Below the pieces are notes generated by a model, which worked only from the letters and a program-made list of their open reading frames with translations, ran no database searches and was not told where the DNA came from. Below, one piece after another: positions 1-6,675 of a stretch of DNA of 16,448 nucleotides. The position numbers and the translations under genes are program-made. Each line of letters opens with the position of its first letter. The stretch's first letter is position 1. Source of the stretch: an uncultured bacterium. Its GTDB lineage: Bacteria; Patescibacteriota; Saccharimonadia; Saccharimonadales; Saccharimonadaceae. The stretch spans positions 1 to 16,448 of the forward strand of contig CALAKV010000021.1 in NCBI GenBank assembly GCA_937922985.1, written 5' to 3'.

Positions 1-1
1 C

Positions 2-535
2 GCCAAAAAAGCCCTTGTTGAAGCTGAAGGCGATTTCGACAAAGCACTTGAAGCTCTTCGCAAAAAAGGTCTAACAAAGGCTGAGAAAAAAGGTGACCGC
101 GAAGCTCGTGAAGGTTTGGTTGAAGCTTACGTTCACGGCGGCCGAATTGGTGTAATTGTTGAAGTTAACTGTGAAACTGATTTCGTTGCACGAACAGAAG
201 ATTTCAAGAATTTTGCCCACCAAATTGCAATGCAAATTGCTGCGATGGCACCAGTTTATGCTAACGAATCTGATATTCCAGCAGAAGAAATCGCTCGCGT
301 AAAAGCTGAAGCTGAAGAGCGTGTTTCGAAAGAAGGAAAACCAGCTGAAATTGCTGCAAAAATCGTTGATGGCCAAGTAAAGAAATACTTTGCTGAAAAA
401 GTTCTTCTTTCACAGGCTTACATCATGGACGACAGCAAAACAGTTGAACAATTCTTAAAAGAAACTGTTGCAAAACTTGGTGAAAATATCGTTGTTCGCC
501 AATTCTCGCGAATTGAACTTGGTGTTAACGAATAA
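2..535 (+). CDS. tsf: Elongation factor Ts, 5' end outside the window
   Basis: EF-Ts is the nucleotide exchange factor that recycles EF-Tu from its GDP to its GTP form during translation in the cytoplasm. The reading frame is open from base 2 to the TAA at 533-535, giving 177 residues. The first residues match the end of the N-terminal UBA-like domain (KKAL..GDFDKALE.LRKKG). The EF-Tu-contacting TDFVAR motif lies at residues 59-64 of the fragment. Roughly 20 N-terminal residues are missing upstream, so the whole protein would be near 198 residues. That is the short Thermus-like form, which lacks the second core subdomain of the E. coli protein. A start at the internal TTG (116) would delete conserved sequence and is wrong. 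rpsB is expected just upstream, as is usual, but is not visible. A strong terminator follows. Confidence 0.96.
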   Translation, partial: AKKALVEAEGDFDKALEALRKKGLTKAEKKGDREAREGLVEAYVHGGRIGVIVEVNCETDFVARTEDFKNFAHQIAMQIAAMAPVYANESDIPAEEIARVKAEAEERVSKEGKPAEIAAKIVDGQVKKYFAEKVLLSQAYIMDDSKTVEQFLKETVAKLGENIVVRQFSRIELGVNE

Positions 536-556
536 TAAATAGTGCATTTGTAATAA

Positions 557-588
557 AGCTCCACTAATAACGGTGGAGTTTTATTTTT
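557..588 (+). terminator. Intrinsic terminator of tsf
   Basis: CTCCAC (559-564) pairs with GTGGAG (573-578), extended by a G-U and an A-U pair, and is followed by TTTTATTTTT. It separates tsf from the surface-protein gene, which has its own promoter. Confidence 0.85.
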
Positions 589-603
589 GTAATTATTTAA
601 GCC

Positions 604-632
604 TTGACTTTTTATGCATAACCAGTTATAAT
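604..632 (+). promoter_or_regulatory. Sigma70-type promoter of the surface protein, with internal palindrome
   Basis: TTGACT (604-609), a 17-base spacer and TATAAT (627-632) make a near-consensus promoter. The spacer holds the perfect palindrome TTATGCATAA (612-621). GCATAA recurs at 638-643, exactly 22 bases after its copy at 616-621. This spacing of about two helical turns could mark an operator, but that is inference. Confidence 0.75.
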
Positions 633-667
633 TTTAAGCATAAGTAATAAAAATAAAGGGAAGAAAA

Positions 668-2210
668 ATGTTTAAGAATAAAATAGCAGTTTATGCTTTT
701 ATAGGTACTGTTTGTGCTATGTTTTTGACTCAACCTGCGTTTGCTGACACAGCAAAGAGAGTTGATGTTGAAGCAACGGGTGAAATTCAAGAACTTCAAT
801 CGGGTGGTTCATTTAATCGGACTAATACTAAGATTAACATAAATGTTAAGAATGGTCAGAATATTAATGCTGGCGATTATATTGATCTTAGGTTTGAAAG
901 CCTTTATGCTGGCGGGCTAAAAGACAGAGATATCCGTTATAAAGATATAATTATCGGTAAGATGAAGCTTATTAAAACTGAAGATAATCTCGGCAGTTTT
1001 GTTCGGAGGGCAGTTAAGGGGAATGCTGAAGCAGAAAATATTATTCCGGAAAAAGAGTGTTACTACAAATTCAGAATATAAGCTAATATTTAATAATCAG
1101 GCTAAACAATTCTCGGATATGGAGTTGTTAGTAAGTGTTGTTGACTATAATTATGCTGCTTGGGTTAATCATAAATATAATGTTGAACAAGCTGTAAAAG
1201 TTAACGATAAAGATGTTGTGCGTAAAACTGGTACAATTACCGGTATTGGTAAAACATTACCAGAGGTTGATTTTAGGTTTAATATTTTTCATGCTTCTAG
1301 CCAGGATGGTGAGAATTTAAATGGTACTATATTTGACTTTAGTTTGGCTCAAACGGATAAAAATAGTTCTAAACATATTAAATCAGGTGACATTTTCAAG
1401 ATGAAAATACCGCAATCTTCTGGTATTGCGTTTGATATAAAATCAAACCCAAAAGAAGGTGCAGTGGGTTATGCAAATACTCAGGAGCTATATGCTAACT
1501 TTGGCGATAATGTTACTTCAAAAGGTGTTCTGCTTAGAACTGGTGTAAACTTAAAGTATAAAGTTATAAAAAATTCAAGCCATGAACTTGTGTATCAGAT
1601 TTTAGAGATTGCTGATGATAAATCTATTTATCAATTCTTGCCAAGATTAACAATTTTGGATACTAGTGAAAAAACAGTTAACTATAATGAGAATAAATTG
1701 AACCCAATTTCTGCAACTACAGAAATCTACCGAGGTAATGATAAATATTTCTCTCTAGATAAGATGGCTACAGGCATTATAAGTGGCACAAAAATGAAAC
1801 CTTACGCAGATATTAAGAAACGTGGATCTGTGATTGTGCGCTATCAAGATGAAAACGGCACAAGCCTTGCTCCTGAAGTTTTGCTAGCAAATAAAGTTCA
1901 AGTAGGCACAGATTATACTGCCGAAGAAAAGCAATTTGAAGGATTTGAAAAGGCTGAACTACTTAAAAACTCATCGCCCAAAACTGGAAAAATTGAAGAA
2001 GGCGTAAAGATTGTAACATTTGTTTATAAAAAGAAAAGCATTCCTGCGCCTGAAAAACCTTCGAACCCAGTAAAAGAAGAGAAGAAACCGAAAGAAAACA
2101 TTAGTGCACCGAATACAGGTTTCGAAAATAATTTTGTTAAAAATTTACTTTTCATCGGTGGTGCTGCACTTTCTGTGATTTCTATAATTGTTGTTAAAAG
2201 AAACTATTAA
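668..2210 (+). pseudogene. Sortase-anchored MucBP-type surface protein, frameshifted
   Basis: Two overlapping frames (668-1081 and the frame ending 2210) together encode one secreted wall protein of about 513 residues. The first frame starts with a signal peptide (Lys-rich start, hydrophobic core, likely cut after AFA near residue 26) and a beta-rich adhesin-like region. The second frame continues with more adhesin-like sequence, then a MucBP-like repeat (about 1818-2030, VIVRYQDENGTSLAP...VTFVYKKK). After that come a Pro/Lys-rich wall linker, a sortase signal APNTG, a hydrophobic segment and the tail KRNY. Removing one A from the five-A run at 1050-1054 joins the frames cleanly as ...NIIPEKSVTTNSEYKLIF. 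This is therefore a fresh inactivation, a phase-variable switch or a sequencing error. The wall anchoring and likely host-contact role follow from the family. The ligand is unknown. A weak AGGGAAG ribosome site precedes the ATG. Confidence 0.82.
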
Positions 2211-2226
2211 ATAGAATAGATAAGAT

Positions 2227-2262
2227 AAAAGACCTCTTTCGCTAAGATTTAAGAGGTCTTTT
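2227..2262. terminator. Bidirectional intrinsic terminator between convergent genes
   Basis: AAAAGACCTCTT (2227-2238) and AAGAGGTCTTTT (2251-2262) form a perfect 12-bp stem with A and T tracts on its two sides. It can end both the plus-strand surface-protein gene and the minus-strand gene that ends at 2280. Confidence 0.9.
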
Positions 2263-2279
2263 ATTGTTATTATGATTTA

Positions 2280-2597
2280 TTAAGCTAAACTCTTTTCGAT
2301 AAAGGCGATAATCCTTACATCACGAGATTCCAGCTCGCTTTCTTCATTAATTTCATTGACGCCGAACATTTCTTCTGCGCCTTCACCAAATTTTGCATGC
2401 AAAGTTTTAATCCAATTTCCATTTGCGAGCTTTTTTAGGCTAACATTTTCACTAAAGCTCACGCCACGAAAGAAGTTTTTTTCGTTAGGTAGTTCAATTT
2501 TTATTTCTTTGTTATTTTTTTCAATTTTTAATTTAAAATTCTTTTTAAAAATTGGGTCAAAGTATTCAATTACTTTTTTAATCTTTTTTTGTTTCAT
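2280..2597 (-). CDS. Hypothetical protein, 105 residues, Lys/Glu-rich
   Basis: I do not recognise this protein. It starts at the ATG at 2595-2597 behind a good ribosome site (AAAAAGGAAT) and ends in TAA. It is highly charged: a Lys-rich N-terminal half (MKQKKIKKVIEYFDPIFKKNFKLKIEK is the character, split by short beta-like stretches) and an acidic C-terminal half (EINEESELESRDV). There is no signal peptide or membrane segment, so it is probably cytoplasmic. It is the last of three minus-strand single-gene units, each with its own promoter and terminator, and is convergent with the surface-protein gene. A coding role is supported by the ribosome site, promoter and terminator rather than by homology. 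Confidence 0.75.
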   Translation of the reverse strand: MKQKKIKKVIEYFDPIFKKNFKLKIEKNNKEIKIELPNEKNFFRGVSFSENVSLKKLANGNWIKTLHAKFGEGAEEMFGVNEINEESELESRDVRIIAFIEKSLA

Positions 2598-2633
2598 TTG
2601 ATTCCTTTTTGTTTTTTGCTTTAAAACATAACT

Positions 2634-2662
2634 ATAATAACATAAAAAATAAAAAAAGTCAA
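2634..2662 (-). promoter_or_regulatory. Promoter of the 2280-2597 gene
   Basis: On the minus strand TTGACT (2657-2662), 17 bases and TATTAT (2634-2639), preceded by TGT (extended -10). The -35 box begins only three bases past the T-tract of the terminator of the upstream gene. Confidence 0.75.
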
Positions 2663-2665
2663 TAG

Positions 2666-2689
2666 AAAAACCCCGCCATTTTGGCGAGG
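2666..2689 (-). terminator. Intrinsic terminator of the 2702-3067 gene
   Basis: On the minus strand CCTCGCC (2683-2689) pairs with GGCGGGG (2671-2677), with one U-G pair and an AAAAT loop, followed by TTTTT (2666-2670). Confidence 0.88.
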
Positions 2690-2701
2690 CGTGTTGACCG
2701 C

Positions 2702-3067
2702 TTAGGGTTTATAATGCTTGTGGCCCTTAGGAAGGAATTTCCTAATGTTGCCTCGCAACCAAATTCGTACATTATTATCTCCTAAGAATAGAATTCTTTT
2801 AATAGTGTTGAACAGCGGATTTGTTAGAATTATATTATTGATATCATAGAGATATTTCTCTTCGAAAATATCGCTAACGGTAATTTCAATAATATAATAT
2901 TTTCCTGCGGAACAAGAACTAATCGCATTTTCAACTTCCTGAAAACTTAGCTTAGCAAAAGCTTCGCGAATCTTCTGTGAAAGTTCATCGTGATAGACCT
3001 GCGAAGAAGCGGCGCGAGCGTTTTCGATCAGCTCTGCATTTGAACTAGTTGTAACAGCTGTACCCAT
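2702..3067 (-). CDS. Hypothetical protein, 121 residues, strongly initiated
   Basis: I do not recognise this protein. The open frame extends to 3115, but the perfect Shine-Dalgarno AAGGAGG followed by ACTACT fixes the start at the ATG at 3065-3067. The longer start would lie inside the promoter -10. The N-terminal half is helical and mixed-charge (NAELIENARAASSQ..., then KIREAFAKLSFQEVENAISS). The C-terminal half looks alpha/beta (YYIIEITVSDIF, IILTNPLFNTIKRILFL) and ends in a basic tail rich in Lys and His. There is no signal peptide or membrane segment. Consensus promoter, strong ribosome site and private terminator suggest a well-expressed small cytoplasmic protein. It belongs to the same minus-strand run as its two neighbours, but I see no sequence similarity among the three. 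Confidence 0.8.
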   Translation of the reverse strand: MGTAVTTSSNAELIENARAASSQVYHDELSQKIREAFAKLSFQEVENAISSCSAGKYYIIEITVSDIFEEKYLYDINNIILTNPLFNTIKRILFLGDNNVRIWLRGNIRKFLPKGHKHYKP

Positions 3068-3088
3068 AGTAGTCCTCCTTAAAGTGCA

Positions 3089-3100
3089 TCCCCGAAGGGA
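3089..3100 (-). promoter_or_regulatory. UUCG-tetraloop hairpin in the 5' leader of the 2702-3067 gene
   Basis: The minus-strand leader contains UCCC-UUCG-GGGA, a four-pair stem closed by the very stable C(UUCG)G loop, between the predicted transcript start (about 3108) and the Shine-Dalgarno. A leader-stabilising role is inference. Confidence 0.5.
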
Positions 3101-3114
3101 ATAGTGATAGACCA

Positions 3115-3143
3115 ATTATACCACTTTTAAAAATAAAAGTCAA
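3115..3143 (-). promoter_or_regulatory. Promoter of the 2702-3067 gene
   Basis: On the minus strand TTGACT (3138-3143), a 17-base spacer and perfect TATAAT (3115-3120), with TGG in front of the -10. The -35 begins two bases after the T-tract of the upstream terminator. Confidence 0.85.
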
Positions 3144-3145
3144 TT

Positions 3146-3173
3146 AAAAAGCCCCAAATTTAAATTGGAGCTT
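3146..3173 (-). terminator. Intrinsic terminator of the 3179-3850 gene
   Basis: On the minus strand AAGCTCCAA pairs with TTGGGGCTT (hairpin 3149-3173, one U-G pair), then TTTTT. It sits between this gene's stop codon and the next gene's -35 box. Confidence 0.85.
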
Positions 3174-3178
3174 GAGAA

Positions 3179-3850
3179 TTAGAAATCCAGTCCGGTCACT
3201 TTGACGTATAAGTTGTAGCCTTTCTTTCGAGCTTCACTGTTAAGATGAGGTCTCCTAAAACCAGTAATATTTTTAAATACTGTCTTTTGTCTCTTTAGAT
3301 ATCTATATAAGGATGACGGATGAATATTCTCTGGTAAAACAATTGGGATTTCAATTGTCTCATCAATGCGAATTTGCTCGCAAAGATCATCGTATTCATC
3401 TTTAGGAAGTTTTCGAAGATACTTCTTGATTTCTTCCAATATTGCTCCATAATAGAGATTAATTTTACCGTTTTGACTTGGCTTATCAGGTTTCGAAATC
3501 ATTTTTGGCTCTATCAAGAAGAATATCTGCTTTGTGCCGTCTTTTTCGGCTTCATATTCTTCATAAATATGAAAATTCCTATTGACGGTTCCGCGAACCT
3601 CAATAAATTTATCATTGCTATATCCCATTTTGACTGCAATTTCTTTTGGAATACTAATTTTTGTGGAATATTTCCTCCAAAATTTATAGTGCTCCTCTGA
3701 AATGGTTTTCTGATTGGCTGATTGGCCAAGGTTTTTTGTGATATACTCAATAATTTTACACAAGATTATTAAGTATTCTTCTTGTAGTTCTTCTAGTTTA
3801 GCCTTGCTAAGTAACGGTTCTACAAAATTATCGTTTGTCGTTTTAGTCAT
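3179..3850 (-). CDS. Hypothetical protein, 223 residues
   Basis: I do not recognise this protein. The frame can be opened at a GTG (3878-3880), but the ATG at 3848-3850 is preceded by AGGGGGAC at good spacing, so I use it. The N-terminal third is helical and rich in Leu and Glu (LLSKAKLEELQEEY..IEYITKNLG). The middle looks beta-rich with aromatic residues (FIEVRGTVNRNFHIYEEY, KQIFFLIEP). It is followed by a helical LysTyr-rich stretch (ILEEIKKYLRKLPKDEYDDL) and a basic C-terminus with FRRPH and EARKKGYN. No signal peptide or membrane segment is visible. The predicted leader is about 50 bases and the gene has its own promoter and terminator. It is divergent from serS, and the two promoters share a 50-base region. 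Confidence 0.78.
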   Translation of the reverse strand: MTKTTNDNFVEPLLSKAKLEELQEEYLIILCKIIEYITKNLGQSANQKTISEEHYKFWRKYSTKISIPKEIAVKMGYSNDKFIEVRGTVNRNFHIYEEYEAEKDGTKQIFFLIEPKMISKPDKPSQNGKINLYYGAILEEIKKYLRKLPKDEYDDLCEQIRIDETIEIPIVLPENIHPSSLYRYLKRQKTVFKNITGFRRPHLNSEARKKGYNLYVKVTGLDF

Positions 3851-3907
3851 AAAAATTGTCCCCCTGGATTTTTTCTGCACAGTTTTTTAAAGAACTAATA
3901 CTTGCAT

Positions 3908-3936
3908 ATTATATAATTTTATATTATTAAAGTCAA
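3908..3936 (-). promoter_or_regulatory. Promoter of the 3179-3850 gene
   Basis: On the minus strand TTGACT (3931-3936), 17 bases and TATAAT (3908-3913), with no TGN. A T-run (3940-3944) lies three bases upstream of the -35, as at the two neighbouring promoters, although no full terminator hairpin precedes it here. Confidence 0.8.
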
Positions 3937-3971
3937 GTTAAAAAGGGGTTATTTTTTTGCCAAAACTGTAG

Positions 3972-3977
3972 TATAAT
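3972..3977 (+). promoter_or_regulatory. -10 box of serS, predicting a leaderless transcript
   Basis: TATAAT (3972-3977) ends six bases before the serS ATG at 3984, so transcription should start on or next to the start codon. No Shine-Dalgarno lies between. A -35 match is not obvious (TTATTT at 3949-3954 is at 17-base spacing). Confidence 0.65.
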
Positions 3978-3983
3978 TGTTCT

Positions 3984-5246
3984 ATGTTAGATATTAGATT
4001 TATTCGTGAAAATGCCGAGCGTGTGCAAAAAGATGCATTGAACAAAGGCTATAAAAATGCTGATGTTCAAGCTGTTATTTCGCTCGATGACGAAAGAAAA
4101 GCTCTTACGGCTCAAATTGACGAACTTCGAACTCGCCGAAACCAAATTGCGGCTTCGATGAAAAATGCTGGCGGAAAGCCAAGTGCTGAACAAATTGCAG
4201 AAGGCAAGAAAATCAAAGAAGAACTTGCCGAGCTTGAAAAAACTTATCGCGAACTTGATGAAAAACTTTCGAATGCTTTAAACAGTATTCCAAATATTCT
4301 TCAAGCTGATGTGCCGATTGGTGAGGAAGGTGAAGATGATTTGGTAAAAACTTGGGGCGAAGAACTTTTCGAAAGCCGTAAAGGCGCCGAAGACCACTTA
4401 GATTTTGCAAACAAAAAAGGTTGGGTTGATTTTGAGCGTGGTTCGAAGGTTGCTGGAACTAAATTCTATTTCTTAAAAGGCGATTTAGCTCTTCTTGAAA
4501 ATGCTATTTATCAGTTTGCTTTGAACAAATTGATTTCGAAAGGCTTTAATTTTATGACCGTTCCGCATATGGTTAATGGTGAAGTTGCCATGGGAACTGG
4601 ATTTGCGCCTCGTTCAAGCGAACAAAGTGATGAATATTTTATTGAGGGTGAGGATTTAAGTTTAATTGCAACTGCTGAAATGTCATTAACCGGTTTTCAC
4701 GCTGGTGAAATTTTGAACGAAAAAGATTTGCCAATTTTTTACGCTGGATATTCTCCTTGTTATCGAAAAGAGGCAGGAACTTATGGTAAGCACACACGCG
4801 GGCTTTTCCGTGTTCATCAATTCAATAAGCTTGAAATGTATGCTTATACTTTGCCAGAGCAGAGCGCTGAAACTCATGAAAAAATTTTGGCGGTGGAAGA
4901 AGAAATTTATCAGGAGCTAGGTATTCCTTACCGTGTGATCAATATTGCCAGCGGTGATTTGGGCGCGCCAGCTTCGAAGAAGTATGATATTGAGTATTGG
5001 AGTCCGGTGGATAGTAGTTATCGTGAAATTACGAGCTGCTCAAACTGCACCGACTATCAAGCACGAAATTTGAATATTCGCGTGCGTCGCGAAAATGGCG
5101 AATTGCAAGTTGTTCACACTTTGAACGGCACGGCTGTTTCGCTTGCGCGATGTTTGGTTGCAGCAATTGAGAATTTTCAAGATGGGGAAAATCTTGTTCT
5201 GCCAAAAGTCCTTCAACCATATATGAATAATCGCGAACGAATCTAA
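3984..5246 (+). CDS. serS: Seryl-tRNA synthetase
   Basis: It charges tRNA-Ser with serine using ATP, as a class II homodimer in the cytoplasm. At 420 residues it is the usual length. The N-terminal end MLDIRFIREN is canonical for the family and fixes the start. A long antiparallel coiled-coil arm that grips the tRNA variable loop covers about residues 30-105 (repeated Glu/Lys/Leu heptads). The catalytic core shows the serine-pocket TAEMSLTGFH region (about 229-238). Motif 2 with its ATP-contacting Arg is at about 259-282 (CYRKEAGTYG..TRGLFRVHQF). The ITSCSNCTDYQARNLNIR segment and motif 3 (GTAVSLARCLVAAIEN, about 382-397) follow. The -10 box adjoins the ATG and no ribosome site is present, so the mRNA is probably leaderless. 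It has its own terminator. Nothing suggests loss of function. Confidence 0.97.
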   Translation: MLDIRFIRENAERVQKDALNKGYKNADVQAVISLDDERKALTAQIDELRTRRNQIAASMKNAGGKPSAEQIAEGKKIKEELAELEKTYRELDEKLSNALNSIPNILQADVPIGEEGEDDLVKTWGEELFESRKGAEDHLDFANKKGWVDFERGSKVAGTKFYFLKGDLALLENAIYQFALNKLISKGFNFMTVPHMVNGEVAMGTGFAPRSSEQSDEYFIEGEDLSLIATAEMSLTGFHAGEILNEKDLPIFYAGYSPCYRKEAGTYGKHTRGLFRVHQFNKLEMYAYTLPEQSAETHEKILAVEEEIYQELGIPYRVINIASGDLGAPASKKYDIEYWSPVDSSYREITSCSNCTDYQARNLNIRVRRENGELQVVHTLNGTAVSLARCLVAAIENFQDGENLVLPKVLQPYMNNRERI

Positions 5247-5257
5247 AAAAATAAAAT

Positions 5258-5312
5258 AAGCACTAAATGTAGCGTTTTGTAAATTTTACAACACTAAATG
5301 TAGTGCTTTTTT
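5258..5312 (+). terminator. serS terminator with duplicated hairpin arms
   Basis: AAGCACTA (5258-5265) pairs with TAGTGCTT (5301-5308), then TTTTTT. Within it CACTAAATGTAG occurs twice (5261-5272 and 5292-5303). The second copy alone forms CACTA-AATG-TAGTG followed by the T-tract, so two hairpins compete for the same 3' arm. Confidence 0.75.
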
Positions 5313-5322
5313 AATTTACTTA

Positions 5323-5331
5323 TGTTATAAT
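5323..5331 (+). promoter_or_regulatory. Extended -10 promoter of the NrdH-redoxin gene
   Basis: TG-T-TATAAT (5323-5331). No good -35 hexamer is seen at 16-18 bases. The predicted leader is about 28 bases and carries the ribosome site AGAGGTG. Confidence 0.65.
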
Positions 5332-5365
5332 GTAAATATAGCCAAAATAGAAAGAGGTGATTAAA

Positions 5366-5599
5366 ATGGCTCAAAAAGTAGTTCTTTACTCTAGGTATGA
5401 CTGTGTACAATGTATGATGACCAAACGCCTTCTTGATTCATTGGGAATTGCATATCAGGAAATTAATCTCGATGAAAGTCCGGAATCTCGCGAGTATGTC
5501 AAGAAGGAACTTGGCTTTATGGCTGCGCCAGTTGTTGTAACAGATACAGACGCCTGGTCTGGCTTTCAGCCTGGTAAGATTAAGGCAATTAAAAAATAG
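5366..5599 (+). CDS. nrdH: NrdH-type glutaredoxin-like protein
   Basis: NrdH-redoxins are small thioredoxin-fold dithiol proteins that supply electrons to ribonucleotide reductase. The protein has 77 residues. The redox motif is C13-V-Q-C16 in the NrdH context CVQCxxTKR. The cis-proline is P55 in AAPVVV. The family signature W64-S-G-F-Q-P separates it from ordinary glutaredoxins. The ATG at 5366 follows AGAGGTG at good spacing. An in-frame GTG at 5357 is part of that ribosome site and is rejected. No nrdE/F or nrdD gene lies nearby, so its partner enzyme must be elsewhere. It is a single-gene unit with its own promoter and terminator. A general redoxin role is the alternative. Confidence 0.88.
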   Translation: MAQKVVLYSRYDCVQCMMTKRLLDSLGIAYQEINLDESPESREYVKKELGFMAAPVVVTDTDAWSGFQPGKIKAIKK

Positions 5600-5622
5600 C
5601 TCGCAACAAAAGCGGGCTTTTT
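5598..5622 (+). terminator. Intrinsic terminator of the NrdH gene
   Basis: AGCTCGC (5598-5604, overlapping the TAG stop) pairs with GCGGGCT (5612-5618, one U-G pair), then TTTTT. Confidence 0.85.
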
Positions 5623-5624
5623 GC

Positions 5625-5653
5625 TTGACAAAATAAAATGTTTATGCTAATAT
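5625..5653 (+). promoter_or_regulatory. Promoter of the hibernation factor gene
   Basis: TTGACA (5625-5630), a 17-base spacer and TAATAT (5648-5653) preceded by TGC. The -35 begins three bases after the T-tract of the NrdH terminator. Confidence 0.78.
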
Positions 5654-5684
5654 AGAGCTATAAACTAACAAAAAAGGATTATAT

Positions 5685-6053
5685 ATGATCTCACAGATTG
5701 AAATTACAGGAAATAAATACGAAATTGACGAAACAACCAAAAAATACGCAGAAAAACACATTGGTAAATTAGATAAATACTTGCCACGACACGCTAAAAA
5801 ATCAGCTTCAGCTCGCGTGGTGATTTCGCAAATCAATGGTACTCACGATAACAAATATGAAGTTGAGGCGGTTATTAATGTACCAGATAAAACTCTTGTT
5901 GCAAAAGATCAAAGCTCAAATGTTTTAGCGGCAATCGATATTGTTGAAGCTAAGCTTGACGGGCAAATTCGCCGTTACAAAACTGAGAAAAATCCACGCC
6001 TTGGCAAATCTGGGATTATGGCGAAATTTAAGCGTTCTCTAAAACGAGGCTAA
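5685..6053 (+). CDS. hpf: Ribosome hibernation promoting factor, short form
   Basis: HPF/RaiA-family proteins bind the decoding and mRNA channel of the 30S subunit and idle ribosomes under slow growth. The 122 residues cover the single S30AE-type beta-alpha-beta-beta-beta-alpha domain (ISQIEITGNKYEIDE...YAEKHIGKLDKYLP, then ARVVISQ, KYEVEAVINVP and a long helix AAIDIVEAKLDGQIRRYK). A basic tail follows (KNPRLGKSGIMAKFKRSLKRG). It lacks the C-terminal dimerisation domain of long HPF, so on family grounds it should not make 100S dimers alone. The start follows AAGGAT. It lies near secA, as in many Firmicutes, but two orphan genes intervene. Short HPF versus RaiA/YfiA cannot be settled by eye. 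Confidence 0.9.
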   Translation: MISQIEITGNKYEIDETTKKYAEKHIGKLDKYLPRHAKKSASARVVISQINGTHDNKYEVEAVINVPDKTLVAKDQSSNVLAAIDIVEAKLDGQIRRYKTEKNPRLGKSGIMAKFKRSLKRG

Positions 6054-6070
6054 AACTTTCGAAAAATATT

Positions 6071-6105
6071 AAAATCTCTGCAATTTTGCGGAGATTTTGC
6101 TTTTT
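6071..6105 (+). terminator. Intrinsic terminator of hpf
   Basis: AAAATCTCTGC (6071-6081) pairs with GCGGAGATTTT (6088-6098) over 11 positions with one U-G pair, followed by GCTTTTT. Confidence 0.88.
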
Positions 6106-6124
6106 AAATAAAATATGATATAAT
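6097..6124 (+). promoter_or_regulatory. Promoter of the orphan gene pair at 6166-7126
   Basis: TGA-TATAAT (6116-6124) is a perfect extended -10. TTGCTT (6097-6102) at 16 bases is a weak -35 that overlaps the T-tract of the hpf terminator. Confidence 0.7.
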
Positions 6125-6165
6125 TAAGTTATTGTTATTTAAAATTATTTTAAGGGGTGAAAAAA

Positions 6166-6675
6166 ATGAATAAGAATAAACAACAAGAACTTTTACGTAA
6201 AGCACTTAATCAAAAATCGAAAAGTTTAGGTTTAGCTGCGATTGCGCGCGAAGTTGGCGAGAAGTCGACTGATTACGGAATTTCTTTTTATGCTAAAAAA
6301 GGGAATAAAATTGTTCCAGATATCGGCATTCAAATTAAGTTTTATCGAAGTGGAAACCTTCTTGGATCTGAGAAGCTGTGTGGTTATAATATAGATATTA
6401 AACCGTGCAAGGTTAAGATTGAAAGTGGTGATAACCTTCCAGATATGACGGTTGAAAAATGTCTTCAAAAATATCGTCATTTCGTAATCGAAGGGCAAGA
6501 GCGATGGGTTGATGCCCTTTTCGAAATAAAGGATGTCGCATTACTAGCTCATTGTAATTATCTTGCGGGAAAAGGTGATCCTGATGATATTCTATATCTA
6601 AGTGAGCTACTTTTTGAGGTCATCCCTCAATTCTGCTATCATATCAACAAAGGAGACTTTAGCTATGAATGGTAA
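6166..6675 (+). CDS. Hypothetical protein, 169 residues
   Basis: I do not recognise this protein. The ATG at 6166 follows AAGGGGTGA. A GTG at 6157 lies inside that ribosome site and is rejected. The N-terminal 60 residues are basic (MNKNKQQELLRKALNQKSKSLGLA is the style, with AAIAREVGEKSTDYGISFYAKKG). The middle is beta-like (IGIQIKFYRSGNLLG, CKVKIESGD). The C-terminal half is helical and richer in acidic and aromatic residues (DDILYLSELLFEVIPQF) and ends with YEW. Four Cys are scattered without a metal-binding spacing. There is no signal peptide or membrane span. It overlaps the next gene by 11 bases, so the two are translationally linked and probably work together. The pair lies between hpf and secA. 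Confidence 0.82.
   Translation: MNKNKQQELLRKALNQKSKSLGLAAIAREVGEKSTDYGISFYAKKGNKIVPDIGIQIKFYRSGNLLGSEKLCGYNIDIKPCKVKIESGDNLPDMTVEKCLQKYRHFVIEGQERWVDALFEIKDVALLAHCNYLAGKGDPDDILYLSELLFEVIPQFCYHINKGDFSYEW

Noticed and set aside
71..376. Minus-strand open frame inside tsf and similar long antisense frames in serS, secA, frr and rseP
   Set aside because: Each lies opposite a conserved gene, has no ribosome site and gives Phe/Ser/Leu-rich nonsense typical of the reverse of Lys/Glu-rich genes.
1045..1060. Programmed -1 frameshifting at the A-rich run
   Set aside because: The join needs a +1 (or -2) change, so the classic -1 slippery mechanism goes to the wrong frame. A one-base indel is simpler.
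5261..5303. CRISPR-like or transposon repeat from CACTAAATGTAG twice
   Set aside because: Only two short copies, both explained by terminator arms.
5366..5599. Classical glutaredoxin
   Set aside because: CVQCxxTKR with WSGFQP is the NrdH signature. Glutaredoxin CPYC is absent.
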